Part shown: one piece after another, positions 55,841-64,000 of the stretch
Position numbering within the stretch: position 1 is the first letter of the stretch
How the letters are laid out: the number at the start of each line of letters is the position of its first letter
NCBI RefSeq assembly: GCF_030056795.1
Contig: NZ_JASHKQ010000001.1
Coordinates: 2,037,838-2,101,837, forward strand
DNA: 64,000 bases
DNA from: Rhodococcus sp. IEGM 1381
GTDB taxonomy: Bacteria > Actinomycetota > Actinomycetes > Mycobacteriales > Mycobacteriaceae
Direction of reading: 5' to 3'
Translations under genes and position numbers: made by a program
Notes under the pieces: model-generated
Seen by the model: only the letters and a program-made list of their open reading frames with translations
The model's database searches: none
Told to the model about the DNA's origin: nothing

Positions 55841-56960
55841 CCTGCACCTGGCTCACTTCGGCGGACAATGCATCGATCTTGTTCGAAAGTTCCTGACGTT
55901 GCGGTTCGGTGACCGTGTCGTAGAAGACGAAGCCGTCGCCGCTGCGGTACTTGGCGAGTTCGGCGTCGAGTTCTGCGAAGCGGGCATCGATGGCAGTGCC
56001 GAGCTCGGCGTTGCGCTCGTCGAGGATCGGGCGCACCGCGGCGATGGCGGCCTGGGAGCCGTCGACGTTCGCTTGGAAGTCCCACAGGTCGGTGTGCGAG
56101 AAGAAGTCCTCTTCACCGCTGATCTTGGTCTTGGCTACCTCGTCGAGCAATCCCTGTGCGCCACCGGCCACCTGAATGGGGTCGATGGTGAAGTCGTCGG
56201 CCTTGATCTTGTCGGCGAGTTCGGTGATGTCGGCCTCGAGCTGATCGGCCATCGCGTTGGTGTCCGGCTGCAGCCCCTGCGACCACAGGTCCTTCTCGAT
56301 TCGGTGGAATCCGGTCCACTCGGCACCTGGCTCCACGTCCGGCTCACGCAGGTCGATGCGTGGGTCGAGGTCGTCGGGGAAGCTCTCGGCCACGGGCTCG
56401 ATACGCTCGTAATAGCTACGCGCAATGGGGAACTGGGCCTTGGCTACCGCTACGTCCCCGCTCTTGACGGCGGTCACGAAGGATGCCGTGGTGTCCTGCA
56501 ACGCGTCGATCTGGCTGACGACGTAGCGCTTGTAGCCGGCGGCGGCCTCGGTGAGGAGCCCGTCCTCGCCTGCGGTGCGGACGGAGTCGCCGGTGACGAC
56601 GTAATCGGCGCGGACACCGTCGCCCACCATGCCTGCCCTGCAGGCGGTTTGGTAGGTGCCGGGGTCGGGCAGGGCGACGATGAGCTGACGGGTCAGGCCG
56701 GGTCCGATGTTTTCGACCTCGCCCATGACGCGGTCGCCGTCGCCGTAGACGTAGAACTCGGTGACCTTGCTGCCGTTGTTGGTGATCTGGAAGGTCGAGT
56801 TACCGGTGGTGCCCTCGGATGCGCTCACGTCGCAGGAGGAGTCGGTCGCGGTGACGGCGATATCGCCCGATGCGGCCTCATTGGACGACTTCTCGGTGCA
56901 TCCGGCCAGGGCTATCGGCAGAACCGCGACCGCGGCCAGAGCGAAGGTGGAACGACGCAT
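55821..56960 (-). CDS. efeO: Iron uptake lipoprotein EfeO
   Basis: A 379-aa lipoprotein with lipobox LPIALAGCTEKSS (Cys20). The N-terminal cupredoxin domain (about residues 35-125, including TFQITNNGSKVTEFYVYG) and C-terminal M75 peptidase-like domain (about 135-379) with the HxxE iron motif GFHRIEKDLW match full-length EfeO. It captures ferrous or ferric iron outside the membrane and passes it to EfeU. The ATG at 56960 is the start of the signal peptide. It lies 14 bp downstream of efeU. Confidence 0.94.
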   Translation of the reverse strand: MRRSTFALAAVAVLPIALAGCTEKSSNEAASGDIAVTATDSSCDVSASEGTTGNSTFQITNNGSKVTEFYVYGDGDRVMGEVENIGPGLTRQLIVALPDPGTYQTACRAGMVGDGVRADYVVTGDSVRTAGEDGLLTEAAAGYKRYVVSQIDALQDTTASFVTAVKSGDVAVAKAQFPIARSYYERIEPVAESFPDDLDPRIDLREPDVEPGAEWTGFHRIEKDLWSQGLQPDTNAMADQLEADITELADKIKADDFTIDPIQVAGGAQGLLDEVAKTKISGEEDFFSHTDLWDFQANVDGSQAAIAAVRPILDERNAELGTAIDARFAELDAELAKYRSGDGFVFYDTVTEPQRQELSNKIDALSAEVSQVQGVVAEQ

Positions 56961-56974
56961 GATGGTGGTGCCTT

Positions 56975-57856
56975 TCAGGAGTTCTGAAGTACAGGCTCGG
57001 GAGCCGTCGGAACGCGGACCGGGCGGAGGAAGAGGAACAACACGACGATGATGTAGAGCACCCATGCAATCGCTTGGAGGACAGTGGGTTCGGGGCGGAA
57101 GTTGAAGATGCCGCCCAGCACGGTGCCGTACCAGCTCGAGGCGTCGAAGTGAGCGCTGATGTCGAAGGCGACAGCACTGCCACCGGGCAGAACTCCGCCG
57201 ATCTGCAGTGCGCGGATGCCGTAGGCGAGGATTCCGGCGGCGACCACGATGAGGAAGATGCCGGTGTACTTGAAGAAGACGCCAAAGTTGATGCGCACGG
57301 CACCGAAGTACAGGAACACCGTCAGCACGGCAGCGACGACGATGCCGAATAGAAGACCGAGCAGCGGCCACAAGCTGCCGTTGGTGTTCTCGGCGTAGCC
57401 GACCATGAGCAATGCGGTTTCGACGCCTTCGCGGCCGACGGCGAAGAACGAGAGCGTCAGCACTGCAGCAGGTCCGACGGTGAGTGCTTTCTCCATATTC
57501 GCCCGCAGTTCGCCGGAGATGTTCTTCGCGGCGGTCCGCATCCACAGCACCATCGCCGTCACGATGGCGACCGCCACCAGCGATGCTGCGCCTGCGATGA
57601 TCTCGGCGGTCAGTCCGGTGACCGTCGATGTGCCGTAGTGGATGACGAAGAAGACCGCGGCGACCATGGCGACGGCCAGCCCGACGCCCAGCCACACCCA
57701 TTTGAGTGCATCGCGCCGGTTCGCTTTGACGAGGAACGCGACGAGGATCATGACGACGATGCCGGTCTCGAGACCCTCTCGGAGACCGATCAAGCCACTG
57801 CCGAACATCTGGGTGGCGATCGACGGCGCTGAGCCTGCGGCGGCGAGAACTGGCAT
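56975..57856 (-). CDS. efeU: Ferrous iron permease EfeU (FTR1 family)
   Basis: A 293-aa iron permease with seven helices. The two REXXE iron-translocation motifs are LIGLREGLETGIVVMIL (about residues 22-38) and FAVGREGVETALLMVGY (about 138-154). It imports iron oxidised or delivered by EfeO/EfeB. First gene of the efeUOB operon; an iron-regulator-like box lies 48 bp upstream. ATG start at MPVLAAAG. Confidence 0.95.
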   Translation of the reverse strand: MPVLAAAGSAPSIATQMFGSGLIGLREGLETGIVVMILVAFLVKANRRDALKWVWLGVGLAVAMVAAVFFVIHYGTSTVTGLTAEIIAGAASLVAVAIVTAMVLWMRTAAKNISGELRANMEKALTVGPAAVLTLSFFAVGREGVETALLMVGYAENTNGSLWPLLGLLFGIVVAAVLTVFLYFGAVRINFGVFFKYTGIFLIVVAAGILAYGIRALQIGGVLPGGSAVAFDISAHFDASSWYGTVLGGIFNFRPEPTVLQAIAWVLYIIVVLFLFLRPVRVPTAPEPVLQNS

Positions 57857-57903
57857 GGATCGTGCTCCTGCGGTGCGTCTAACATTGGTACGCCTTCCCT
57901 CGC

Positions 57904-57922
57904 GAAGGGTAGGCGACCCTCA
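57904..57922. promoter_or_regulatory. IdeR/DtxR-like iron box upstream of efeUOB
   Basis: GAAGGGTAGGCGACCCTCA has a perfect AGGGT/ACCCT inner repeat (57906-57920) and agrees at about 12 of the central 15 positions with the IdeR consensus (TTAGGTTAGSCTAACCTAA, from memory). Iron repression of efeU would be expected. An overlapping imperfect repeat GCCTTCCCT...AGGGTAGGC begins at 57892. Confidence 0.55.
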
Positions 57923-58033
57923 TGCGTGAAGGTTGACAGAAACATACACCCTGCAACGCCGGTCGAATGCACGTTGAACTGGGTTTTTCCGGGCCTTTAG
58001 CTTTCTATTACCTTGCGTGTGCAGGATGGTGAG

Positions 58034-58756
58034 GTGATCTCACGAATCTGCGTGCTCGCCACCGCGTCGGTCCTCCTTGCGCTCACGGCATGCGGCAGCA
58101 TCGAGCCGAAGCGTGAAATTCCCGAGGGCATCCCGCCCGGACCGGGTACCGCCGTGCCTGCCATCGAGTTCAACGCGCCCGGCCGGACAGCCGATCTGTT
58201 GCTCGCGTGGGCCGAACCGCAGACCGACGCGTTGGGTATCGCGGTGACGGCTCTCGCGTCGTACGGGCACGCGGCCGCGATCATGACCGAGACGGACGCG
58301 GACTGCGGAATCGCGTGGACGACACTCGCAGGCATCGGCTACATCGAGAGCCGGCACGGCACGTTCCAAGGATCCTCGGTGCAGCCCGACGGCCTCGTCA
58401 CACCGCCGATCCGCGGCATTCCTCTCGACGGCGGGCCGGGTGTCGCGGAGATTCCGGACACCGACGGCGGCGTCATGGACGGTGATGCCGAGTTCGATCG
58501 AGCGATGGGTCCCATGCAATTCATCCCCGAGACGTGGAAGAAATGGGGTGTCGACGCCAACGGCGACGGCATCGCAGATCCGGACAACATCGACGATGCG
58601 GCGTTGACCGCGGCTCGCTACCTGTGCGCCCGGGGCGGCGATCTGCGGACGGCACAGGGCTGGGAGACGGCGTTGATGGCCTACAACCTCTCGGGTCAGT
58701 ATCTGCGTGACGTGCGGGATCGTGCAGCCGCGTACTCGGTGGGCACCAGGCCGTAG
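58034..58756 (+). CDS. lpqU: Lytic transglycosylase-like lipoprotein (LpqU family)
   Basis: A 240-aa lipoprotein: signal RICVLATASVLLALTACGSI with lipobox Cys20, then a murein-transglycosylase domain. The catalytic Glu is in IGYIESRHGTFQG (about residue 105), and AMGPMQFIPETWKKWGVDAN is the family's second signature; the end ALMAYNLSGQYLRDV is typical. It should cleave peptidoglycan at the cell surface. The GTG at 58034 is preferred because it begins the signal peptide; earlier in-frame starts at 58013 and 58019 add only charged residues. Upstream of eno as in Rv1022-Rv1023. Confidence 0.9.
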   Translation: MISRICVLATASVLLALTACGSIEPKREIPEGIPPGPGTAVPAIEFNAPGRTADLLLAWAEPQTDALGIAVTALASYGHAAAIMTETDADCGIAWTTLAGIGYIESRHGTFQGSSVQPDGLVTPPIRGIPLDGGPGVAEIPDTDGGVMDGDAEFDRAMGPMQFIPETWKKWGVDANGDGIADPDNIDDAALTAARYLCARGGDLRTAQGWETALMAYNLSGQYLRDVRDRAAAYSVGTRP

Positions 58757-60130
<1,374 letters not shown>

Positions 60131-60166
60131 CAGGCAGGTACGTATCGCACGAAGTGGAGATGAATG

Positions 60167-60874
60167 ATGGCACGGCGCGGAAGGTCCGGGACCAGTCCAG
60201 GTGGACGTGATCCCCGACCCCGCGGCCGCTCCTCCTCTTCGAGTCGGTCGAAGTCCGGGGGCGTCTCTCGTGACGAGAACGCCTCCGGCCGGCCGGCCGC
60301 CCCGCCGGAAACATCGGAGCAGGTGCGCGACGCGGTGGTCGGCGGCAAGGCCGCTCCCCGGCGCGTCGGTGTTCGTCGGCCCAAGATGCCGGAGCGGACG
60401 TTCCTCGGACTGTCCACAGGACGGGCCGTCATTCTCGGCGTTGTGGTGTGCGCGCTGGCGTTGACGCTCGCAGTACCGCTACGCACCTACTTCTCGCAGC
60501 GCAGCGAGCTCGAGTCCGTGTTGGCCGAGCGGCAGGCTCTGCAGAACGATGTCGACGACCTCCGGACACAGAAATCTCAGCTCGACGAACCATCGCGCAT
60601 CGCCGCCGACGCTCGTGAACGACTGCGGTTCGTGATGCCGGGGGAGACGCCGTACCAGGTGCAGTTGCCCGGCGACTACGGCAAGACCCTGGAGGAACTC
60701 GCCACCGACAGTGCGCCGACGGGTCCCTGGTACACCGACCTCTGGAACACCGCAGTTCAGCCGCAGGGTTCGAACGAGCCAGCGGAGCCGACGTCCGCGC
60801 CGATGCCCGTCGTACAGCCAGAACCCGCGCCGGCCGTGCCGGTGCCAGAACCAGAAGGAGGACCGGTCGGGTGA
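60167..60874 (+). CDS. divIC: Septum formation initiator FtsB/DivIC
   Basis: A 235-aa division protein. A long, basic, Ser/Gly/Pro-rich cytoplasmic N-terminus (about residues 1-85, probably disordered) precedes one membrane helix AVILGVVVCALALTLAVPLR (about 87-106) and a coiled coil (SQRSELESVLAERQALQNDV, DDLRTQKSQLDEPS). A Pro-rich tail ends the protein. It should bind FtsL/FtsQ in the divisome. The ATG at 60167 has GTGGAG 7 bp upstream; an ATG one codon earlier is possible. It overlaps the DUF501 gene by 4 bp; this is the Rv1024 position. Confidence 0.92.
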   Translation: MARRGRSGTSPGGRDPRPRGRSSSSSRSKSGGVSRDENASGRPAAPPETSEQVRDAVVGGKAAPRRVGVRRPKMPERTFLGLSTGRAVILGVVVCALALTLAVPLRTYFSQRSELESVLAERQALQNDVDDLRTQKSQLDEPSRIAADARERLRFVMPGETPYQVQLPGDYGKTLEELATDSAPTGPWYTDLWNTAVQPQGSNEPAEPTSAPMPVVQPEPAPAVPVPEPEGGPVG

Positions 60875-61401
60875 ATTCCTCGGCAGTCTCGCAGGAAGAT
60901 CTCGATGCGGTCGCATCGCAGCTCGGACGTGAACCGCGTGGCGTACTCGAGATCGCGTACCGATCTCCGGACGGTAGGCCGGGCGTGGTGAAAACCGCCC
61001 CGAAGTTGCCCGACGGTACGCCTTTTCCCACCCTGTTCTACTTGACGGATCCTCGGCTGACAGCCGAGGCGAGCCGGCAGGAATCGGCCGGGGTGATGCG
61101 GGAAATGACCGAGCGTCTCGGTACCGATCCAGAATTGGCTGCTGCGTACTTGCGCGCCCATCAGTCGTATCTGGCCGAGCGTGACGAGATCGAATCTCTC
61201 GGAACAGATTTCACCGGCGGCGGCATGCCCGATCGCGTCAAGTGCCTGCACGTGTTGATCGGCCACTCGTTGGCCAAGGGCCCGGGTGTCAACCCGTTGG
61301 GTGACGAGTCCGTTGCGCTCGCGGCCGAGAACTCGTTGCGGGGCAAAGCTATTCCGGCCGACTGGCCGACCATCGAAGAACTACGTGCGGAGAAACAATG
61401 A
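60871..61401 (+). CDS. DUF501 family protein
   Basis: A 176-aa soluble protein of the DUF501 family (Rv1025-like). Conserved segments: REPRGVLEIAYRSPDGRPGV, PFPTLFYLTDPRLTAEASRQ, ESAGVMREM and the Cys-His segment DRVKCLHVLIGHSLAKGPGV with N-P-L-G-D-E. The function is unknown; the family almost always sits between divIC and ppx. GTG start overlaps divIC by 4 bp (GTGA), and the stop overlaps ppx by 4 bp (ATGA), so the three genes are translationally coupled. Confidence 0.9.
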   Translation: MNSSAVSQEDLDAVASQLGREPRGVLEIAYRSPDGRPGVVKTAPKLPDGTPFPTLFYLTDPRLTAEASRQESAGVMREMTERLGTDPELAAAYLRAHQSYLAERDEIESLGTDFTGGGMPDRVKCLHVLIGHSLAKGPGVNPLGDESVALAAENSLRGKAIPADWPTIEELRAEKQ

Positions 61402-62342
61402 CCAGGGTTGCAGCGATCGATTGCGGCACCAACTCGATCCGCCTTCTCGTCGCAGACAACAACGGCAAGTCACTCGCCGACGTCGCCCGCGAGATGCGGA
61501 TCGTGCGACTCGGTCAGGGAGTCGACGCGACGGGAGCGTTCGTGCCCGAGGCCATCGAACGCACCCGCGTGGCATTGGTCGAGTACGCGGAGATCATTCG
61601 TAAGACCGGGGCCACGGCGGTGAGGATGGTCGCCACCTCGGCCACCCGGGACGCGTCCAATCGCGAGGACTTCTTCTCGATGGTGCGCGAGGTACTCGGC
61701 AAAGTGATCCCCGGTGCCGAAGCCGAGGTGATCACCGGTGACGAGGAGGCGCGGTTGTCCTTCGCCGGCGCAGTCGGTGAACTCGATGCTGCTGCAGGGC
61801 CGTTCCTTGTTGTCGATCTGGGTGGCGGTTCCACCGAGCTCGTACTGGGCGACGCCAAAGGCGTGAAGGCGGCGTTCTCGGCCAACATCGGCTGCGTCCG
61901 TCTGACCGAACGATTCCTGCATTCGGATCCTCCCACCGCAGACGAGATCAACGGTGCGCGTGAGTACGCCCGCGAGAAGTTGGCCGAGGCATTCGAGGAC
62001 GTGTCGATCGGCGACGCGTCGAGCTGGGTGGGGGTGGCCGGCACGATGACGACCATCGCGGCCATCGCCAAAGAACTACCCGAGTACGACGCCGACGCAG
62101 TGCACTTGTCCCGTGTTCCCTTCTCGGAGTTGTTCGAGGTATGCGAGGACCTGATAGGCATGACCCACACGCAGCGAAGTGCGTTGGGCCCCATGCATCC
62201 CGGACGGGTCGACGTCATCGGCGGCGGAGCAATCGTCTGCAGTGTGTTGGCCGAGGAATTCGAGCGACGCGGTGCCGTGAGCTCGCTGACGGTCAGTGAG
62301 CACGACATCCTCGACGGAATCGCGATGTCCATCAAGATCTGA
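61398..62342 (+). CDS. ppx: Exopolyphosphatase Ppx/GppA
   Basis: A 314-aa enzyme of the ASKHA ATPase fold that releases phosphate from polyphosphate chains. Signatures: VAAIDCGTNSIRLLVAD (phosphate 1, residues 4-20), RMVATSATRDASN, LVVDLGGGSTELVLGD (phosphate 2), and GVAGTMTTIAAI. Two-domain short form without the C-terminal HD domain of E. coli Ppx, like Rv1026. Third gene of the divIC-DUF501-ppx unit. Confidence 0.94.
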   Translation: MTRVAAIDCGTNSIRLLVADNNGKSLADVAREMRIVRLGQGVDATGAFVPEAIERTRVALVEYAEIIRKTGATAVRMVATSATRDASNREDFFSMVREVLGKVIPGAEAEVITGDEEARLSFAGAVGELDAAAGPFLVVDLGGGSTELVLGDAKGVKAAFSANIGCVRLTERFLHSDPPTADEINGAREYAREKLAEAFEDVSIGDASSWVGVAGTMTTIAAIAKELPEYDADAVHLSRVPFSELFEVCEDLIGMTHTQRSALGPMHPGRVDVIGGGAIVCSVLAEEFERRGAVSSLTVSEHDILDGIAMSIKI

Positions 62343-62458
62343 TCTGCAATTCTGCAGATACGGTCTGCGGCGATGTAGGTTGCATCGCTGCATGTTTCGG
62401 TGAAGCCTTACAGGTGCTGTGGCCCACGTCACGGCTACCTTCGAGGTGAGGACCACCG

Positions 62459-63895
62459 ATGACGTCAGCCGCCGAGCAGGCACCGGCCGAGCGAGGCCTG
62501 GCTCGCGTAGCGCAAGCGCTCGCCAAGGGGACCGAGAAGTGGTTCCCCGATGCGTACATCTTCGCCCTCGTCGGCGTGGTGGTCGTTGCTGTCGCTGCCT
62601 TCGCCAACGGGTCGTCTCCGCAGAATGTGGTCGACGCATTCGGAAACGGGTTCTGGGACCTGACCGCCTTCACGCTGCAGATGGCGATGGTCGTTCTCAC
62701 CGGCTACGTCGTGGCCACCTCTCCACCGGTCGCCAGATTGATCACTCGGTTGGCGCAGGTGCCCAAGAGTTCCAGTAGCGCAGTCAGTTTCGTTGCGCTG
62801 CTGTCCTGTTCGGTGTCGTTCCTGAACTGGGGACTGAGCTTGGTGTTCGCGGGTTTGTTGGCGAGGGCCATCGCGCGGCGTGACGATTTGAAAGTGGACT
62901 ACCGGGCGCTGGGTGCTGCTGCGTTCATGGGACTCGGAGCCGTCTGGGCGCTGGGAATGTCGTCCTCGGCTGCGCAGTTGCAGGCGACTGCAAGTTCCTT
63001 GCCACCCGCGCTGTTGTCCATCACCGGTGTATTGGACTTCGGGACAACAATTTTCACGTGGCAGTCACTGCTGATGTGCGTGATCATCATCGTTCTGACA
63101 GTCGTCATCGCACACGTGTCGGCTCCCAAGGGGGCCGCGATCAAGACTGCCGCAGACATGAAGATCGATCTGGACGACACCGTTGCTGAACCGGCTCCGC
63201 GCACCAGGCCGGGGGAGTGGCTCGAATACAGCCGCATTCTTCCGCTGTTCGCCGGCGCGATGACTCTGGGATGGCTTGTCTCCCAACTGTTGACACTGCC
63301 GGTGCTGTCGGTGGTCAGCAGCCTGAACGGGTACCTCCTGGTGTTTCTGATGCTCGGGCTCGTACTGCACGGCACTCCGCGCCGATTCCTCGATTCGGTC
63401 AGCAAGGCAGTTCCGGCCACCGCAGGCATCTTGGTGCAGTTTCCGCCGTACGCAGCGATGGCGGCCATGTTGACCAAGGCGGAGGGCAGGGGAGGCATCA
63501 CGATCTCCGAGCACCTCGCAAATTTCTTCACCGACATCGGTAGCGGCGGCGGCTTCGCGGTGGTCATCGCCGTTTACACCGTCGTGCTCGGATTGTTCGT
63601 TCCCTCCGGCGGCGGCAAGTGGCTCGTCGAAGCGCCGTACGTGATGCAGTCGGCCACCGATGTGCAGATGAACCTGGGCTGGACCGTCCAGATCTACAAC
63701 GTCGCAGAGGCGCTGCCGAACCTGATCAACCCGTTCTTCATGCTGCCCTTGCTGGCCGTTCTGGGTCTGCGCGCACGCGATCTGATCGGATTCACGTTCC
63801 TGCAGTTCATCTTTCACTTCCCGGTGGTCCTGTTGCTCGTGTGGCTTCTCGGTATGACCTTCGACTTCGTGCCGCCGGTCATTCCGGCCCAGTAG
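62459..63895 (+). CDS. atoE: Short-chain fatty acid transporter (AtoE family)
   Basis: A 478-aa membrane transporter of the AtoE/SCFA family that imports short-chain fatty acids such as acetoacetate or butyrate. About 10-12 helices; VVLTGYVVATSPPVARLITR, SVSFLNWGLSLVFAGLLARA, GAVWALGMSSSAAQLQATAS, and FFTDIGSGGGFAVVIAVYTV with the downstream FVPSGGGKWLVEAPYVM are family features. No acetoacetate CoA-transferase gene is adjacent within the window. ATG start; the stop codon is 9 bp from the tRNA-Leu promoter. Confidence 0.92.
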   Translation: MTSAAEQAPAERGLARVAQALAKGTEKWFPDAYIFALVGVVVVAVAAFANGSSPQNVVDAFGNGFWDLTAFTLQMAMVVLTGYVVATSPPVARLITRLAQVPKSSSSAVSFVALLSCSVSFLNWGLSLVFAGLLARAIARRDDLKVDYRALGAAAFMGLGAVWALGMSSSAAQLQATASSLPPALLSITGVLDFGTTIFTWQSLLMCVIIIVLTVVIAHVSAPKGAAIKTAADMKIDLDDTVAEPAPRTRPGEWLEYSRILPLFAGAMTLGWLVSQLLTLPVLSVVSSLNGYLLVFLMLGLVLHGTPRRFLDSVSKAVPATAGILVQFPPYAAMAAMLTKAEGRGGITISEHLANFFTDIGSGGGFAVVIAVYTVVLGLFVPSGGGKWLVEAPYVMQSATDVQMNLGWTVQIYNVAEALPNLINPFFMLPLLAVLGLRARDLIGFTFLQFIFHFPVVLLLVWLLGMTFDFVPPVIPAQ

Positions 63896-63903
63896 TAGCC
63901 CGA

Positions 63904-63939
63904 TATGATCGTCACCGCCGGAGCGCGACTCCGGCGGTG
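63904..63939 (+). promoter_or_regulatory. Promoter -10 box and perfect hairpin directly before tRNA-Leu
   Basis: TATGAT (63904-63909) is a good -10 hexamer. CACCGCCGGAG (63913-63923) pairs exactly with CTCCGGCGGTG (63929-63939) over a 5-nt loop, and the mature tRNA begins at the next base. Transcription from this -10 would start inside the left arm, so the precursor leader may fold only partly; a terminator for atoE is another reading. Confidence 0.55.
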
Positions 63940-64000
63940 GCCCCCATAGCCCAATTGGCAGAGGCAGCGGACTTAAAATCCGCACAGTGTCGGTTCGAGT
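63940..64000 (+). tRNA. tRNA-Leu (anticodon UAA), 3' end beyond the window
   Basis: Acceptor 5' strand GCCCCCA, D arm with AATTGGCAGAGGC, anticodon stem GCGGA/TCCGC with loop CTTAAAA (anticodon TAA, decodes UUA), then only ACAGT before the T stem GTCGG and T loop TTCGAGT. The last ~15 nt are cut off. The variable region seen is five bases, short for tRNA-Leu. Confidence 0.85.

Noticed and set aside
55821..57701. A 626-residue fusion of a permease-region frame with EfeO
   Set aside because: The N-terminal part is a wrong-frame reading of efeU; efeO begins with its own lipoprotein signal at 56960.

Overview
The window is high-GC actinobacterial DNA. The gene order and content point to the Mycobacteriales/Nocardiaceae, most probably Rhodococcus or a close relative. 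The backbone pmt - rsmI - metG - tatD - rpfB - ksgA - ispE - (FAAL) - pth - rplY - prs - glmU - tetR - mfd - mazG - lpqU - eno - divIC - DUF501 - ppx follows, from memory, the Mycobacterium tuberculosis Rv1002c-Rv1026 neighbourhood. A wax-ester synthase/DGAT homologue, a resuscitation factor and ergothioneine genes fit the same group. The species call is an inference; no rRNA is present.

Layout. 1-3 kb: a truncated SDR oxidoreductase, SoxR, an ArsC-like reductase, an NAD(P)-binding protein, a GntR regulator and DoxX. 3-13 kb: conserved core (protein O-mannosyltransferase, RsmI, MetRS, TatD, RpfB, KsgA) with a lipid-related insert (SRPBCC protein, alpha/beta hydrolase, WS/DGAT). 13-15.5 kb: accessory genes (secreted protein, His-Asn nuclease, WYL regulator). 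15.6-26.6 kb: ispE with an ABC-F ATPase, an HIBYL-CoA hydrolase-like protein, pnuC and prfC, an orphan fatty-acyl-AMP ligase, pth and rplY. 26.8-28.4 kb: divergent TetR and EamA transporter. 28.3-34 kb: an ergothioneine locus, egtABCD in one tightly coupled operon and a divergent class V PLP enzyme (candidate egtE). 34-35.1 kb: an AbiEi/DUF559 gene bracketed by two 81-bp palindromic direct repeats. 35.1-39.2 kb: ABC transporter plus two-component system. 39.2-50.7 kb: prs, glmU, tRNA-Gln, three TetR-type regulators, mfd, mazG. 50.8-54.3 kb: small membrane protein, RibD-like reductase, SWIM protein, SNF2 helicase. 54.6-57.9 kb: efeUOB iron uptake. 58-64 kb: lpqU, eno, divIC, DUF501, ppx, a short-chain fatty-acid transporter and the start of tRNA-Leu(UAA).

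Between genes the window carries three families of short repeats. Family A is a ~46-bp hairpin sitting at gene 3' ends, and in two cases it forms the C-terminus of the encoded protein. Family B is a ~24-bp word, dispersed and also in a 33-34-bp tandem array. Family C is the pair of 81-bp palindromic repeats around the DUF559 gene. Several palindromes next to regulators look like operators. I see no insertion sequence, prophage or CRISPR array. The least explained pieces are the repeat families and the repeat-bracketed DUF559 gene.
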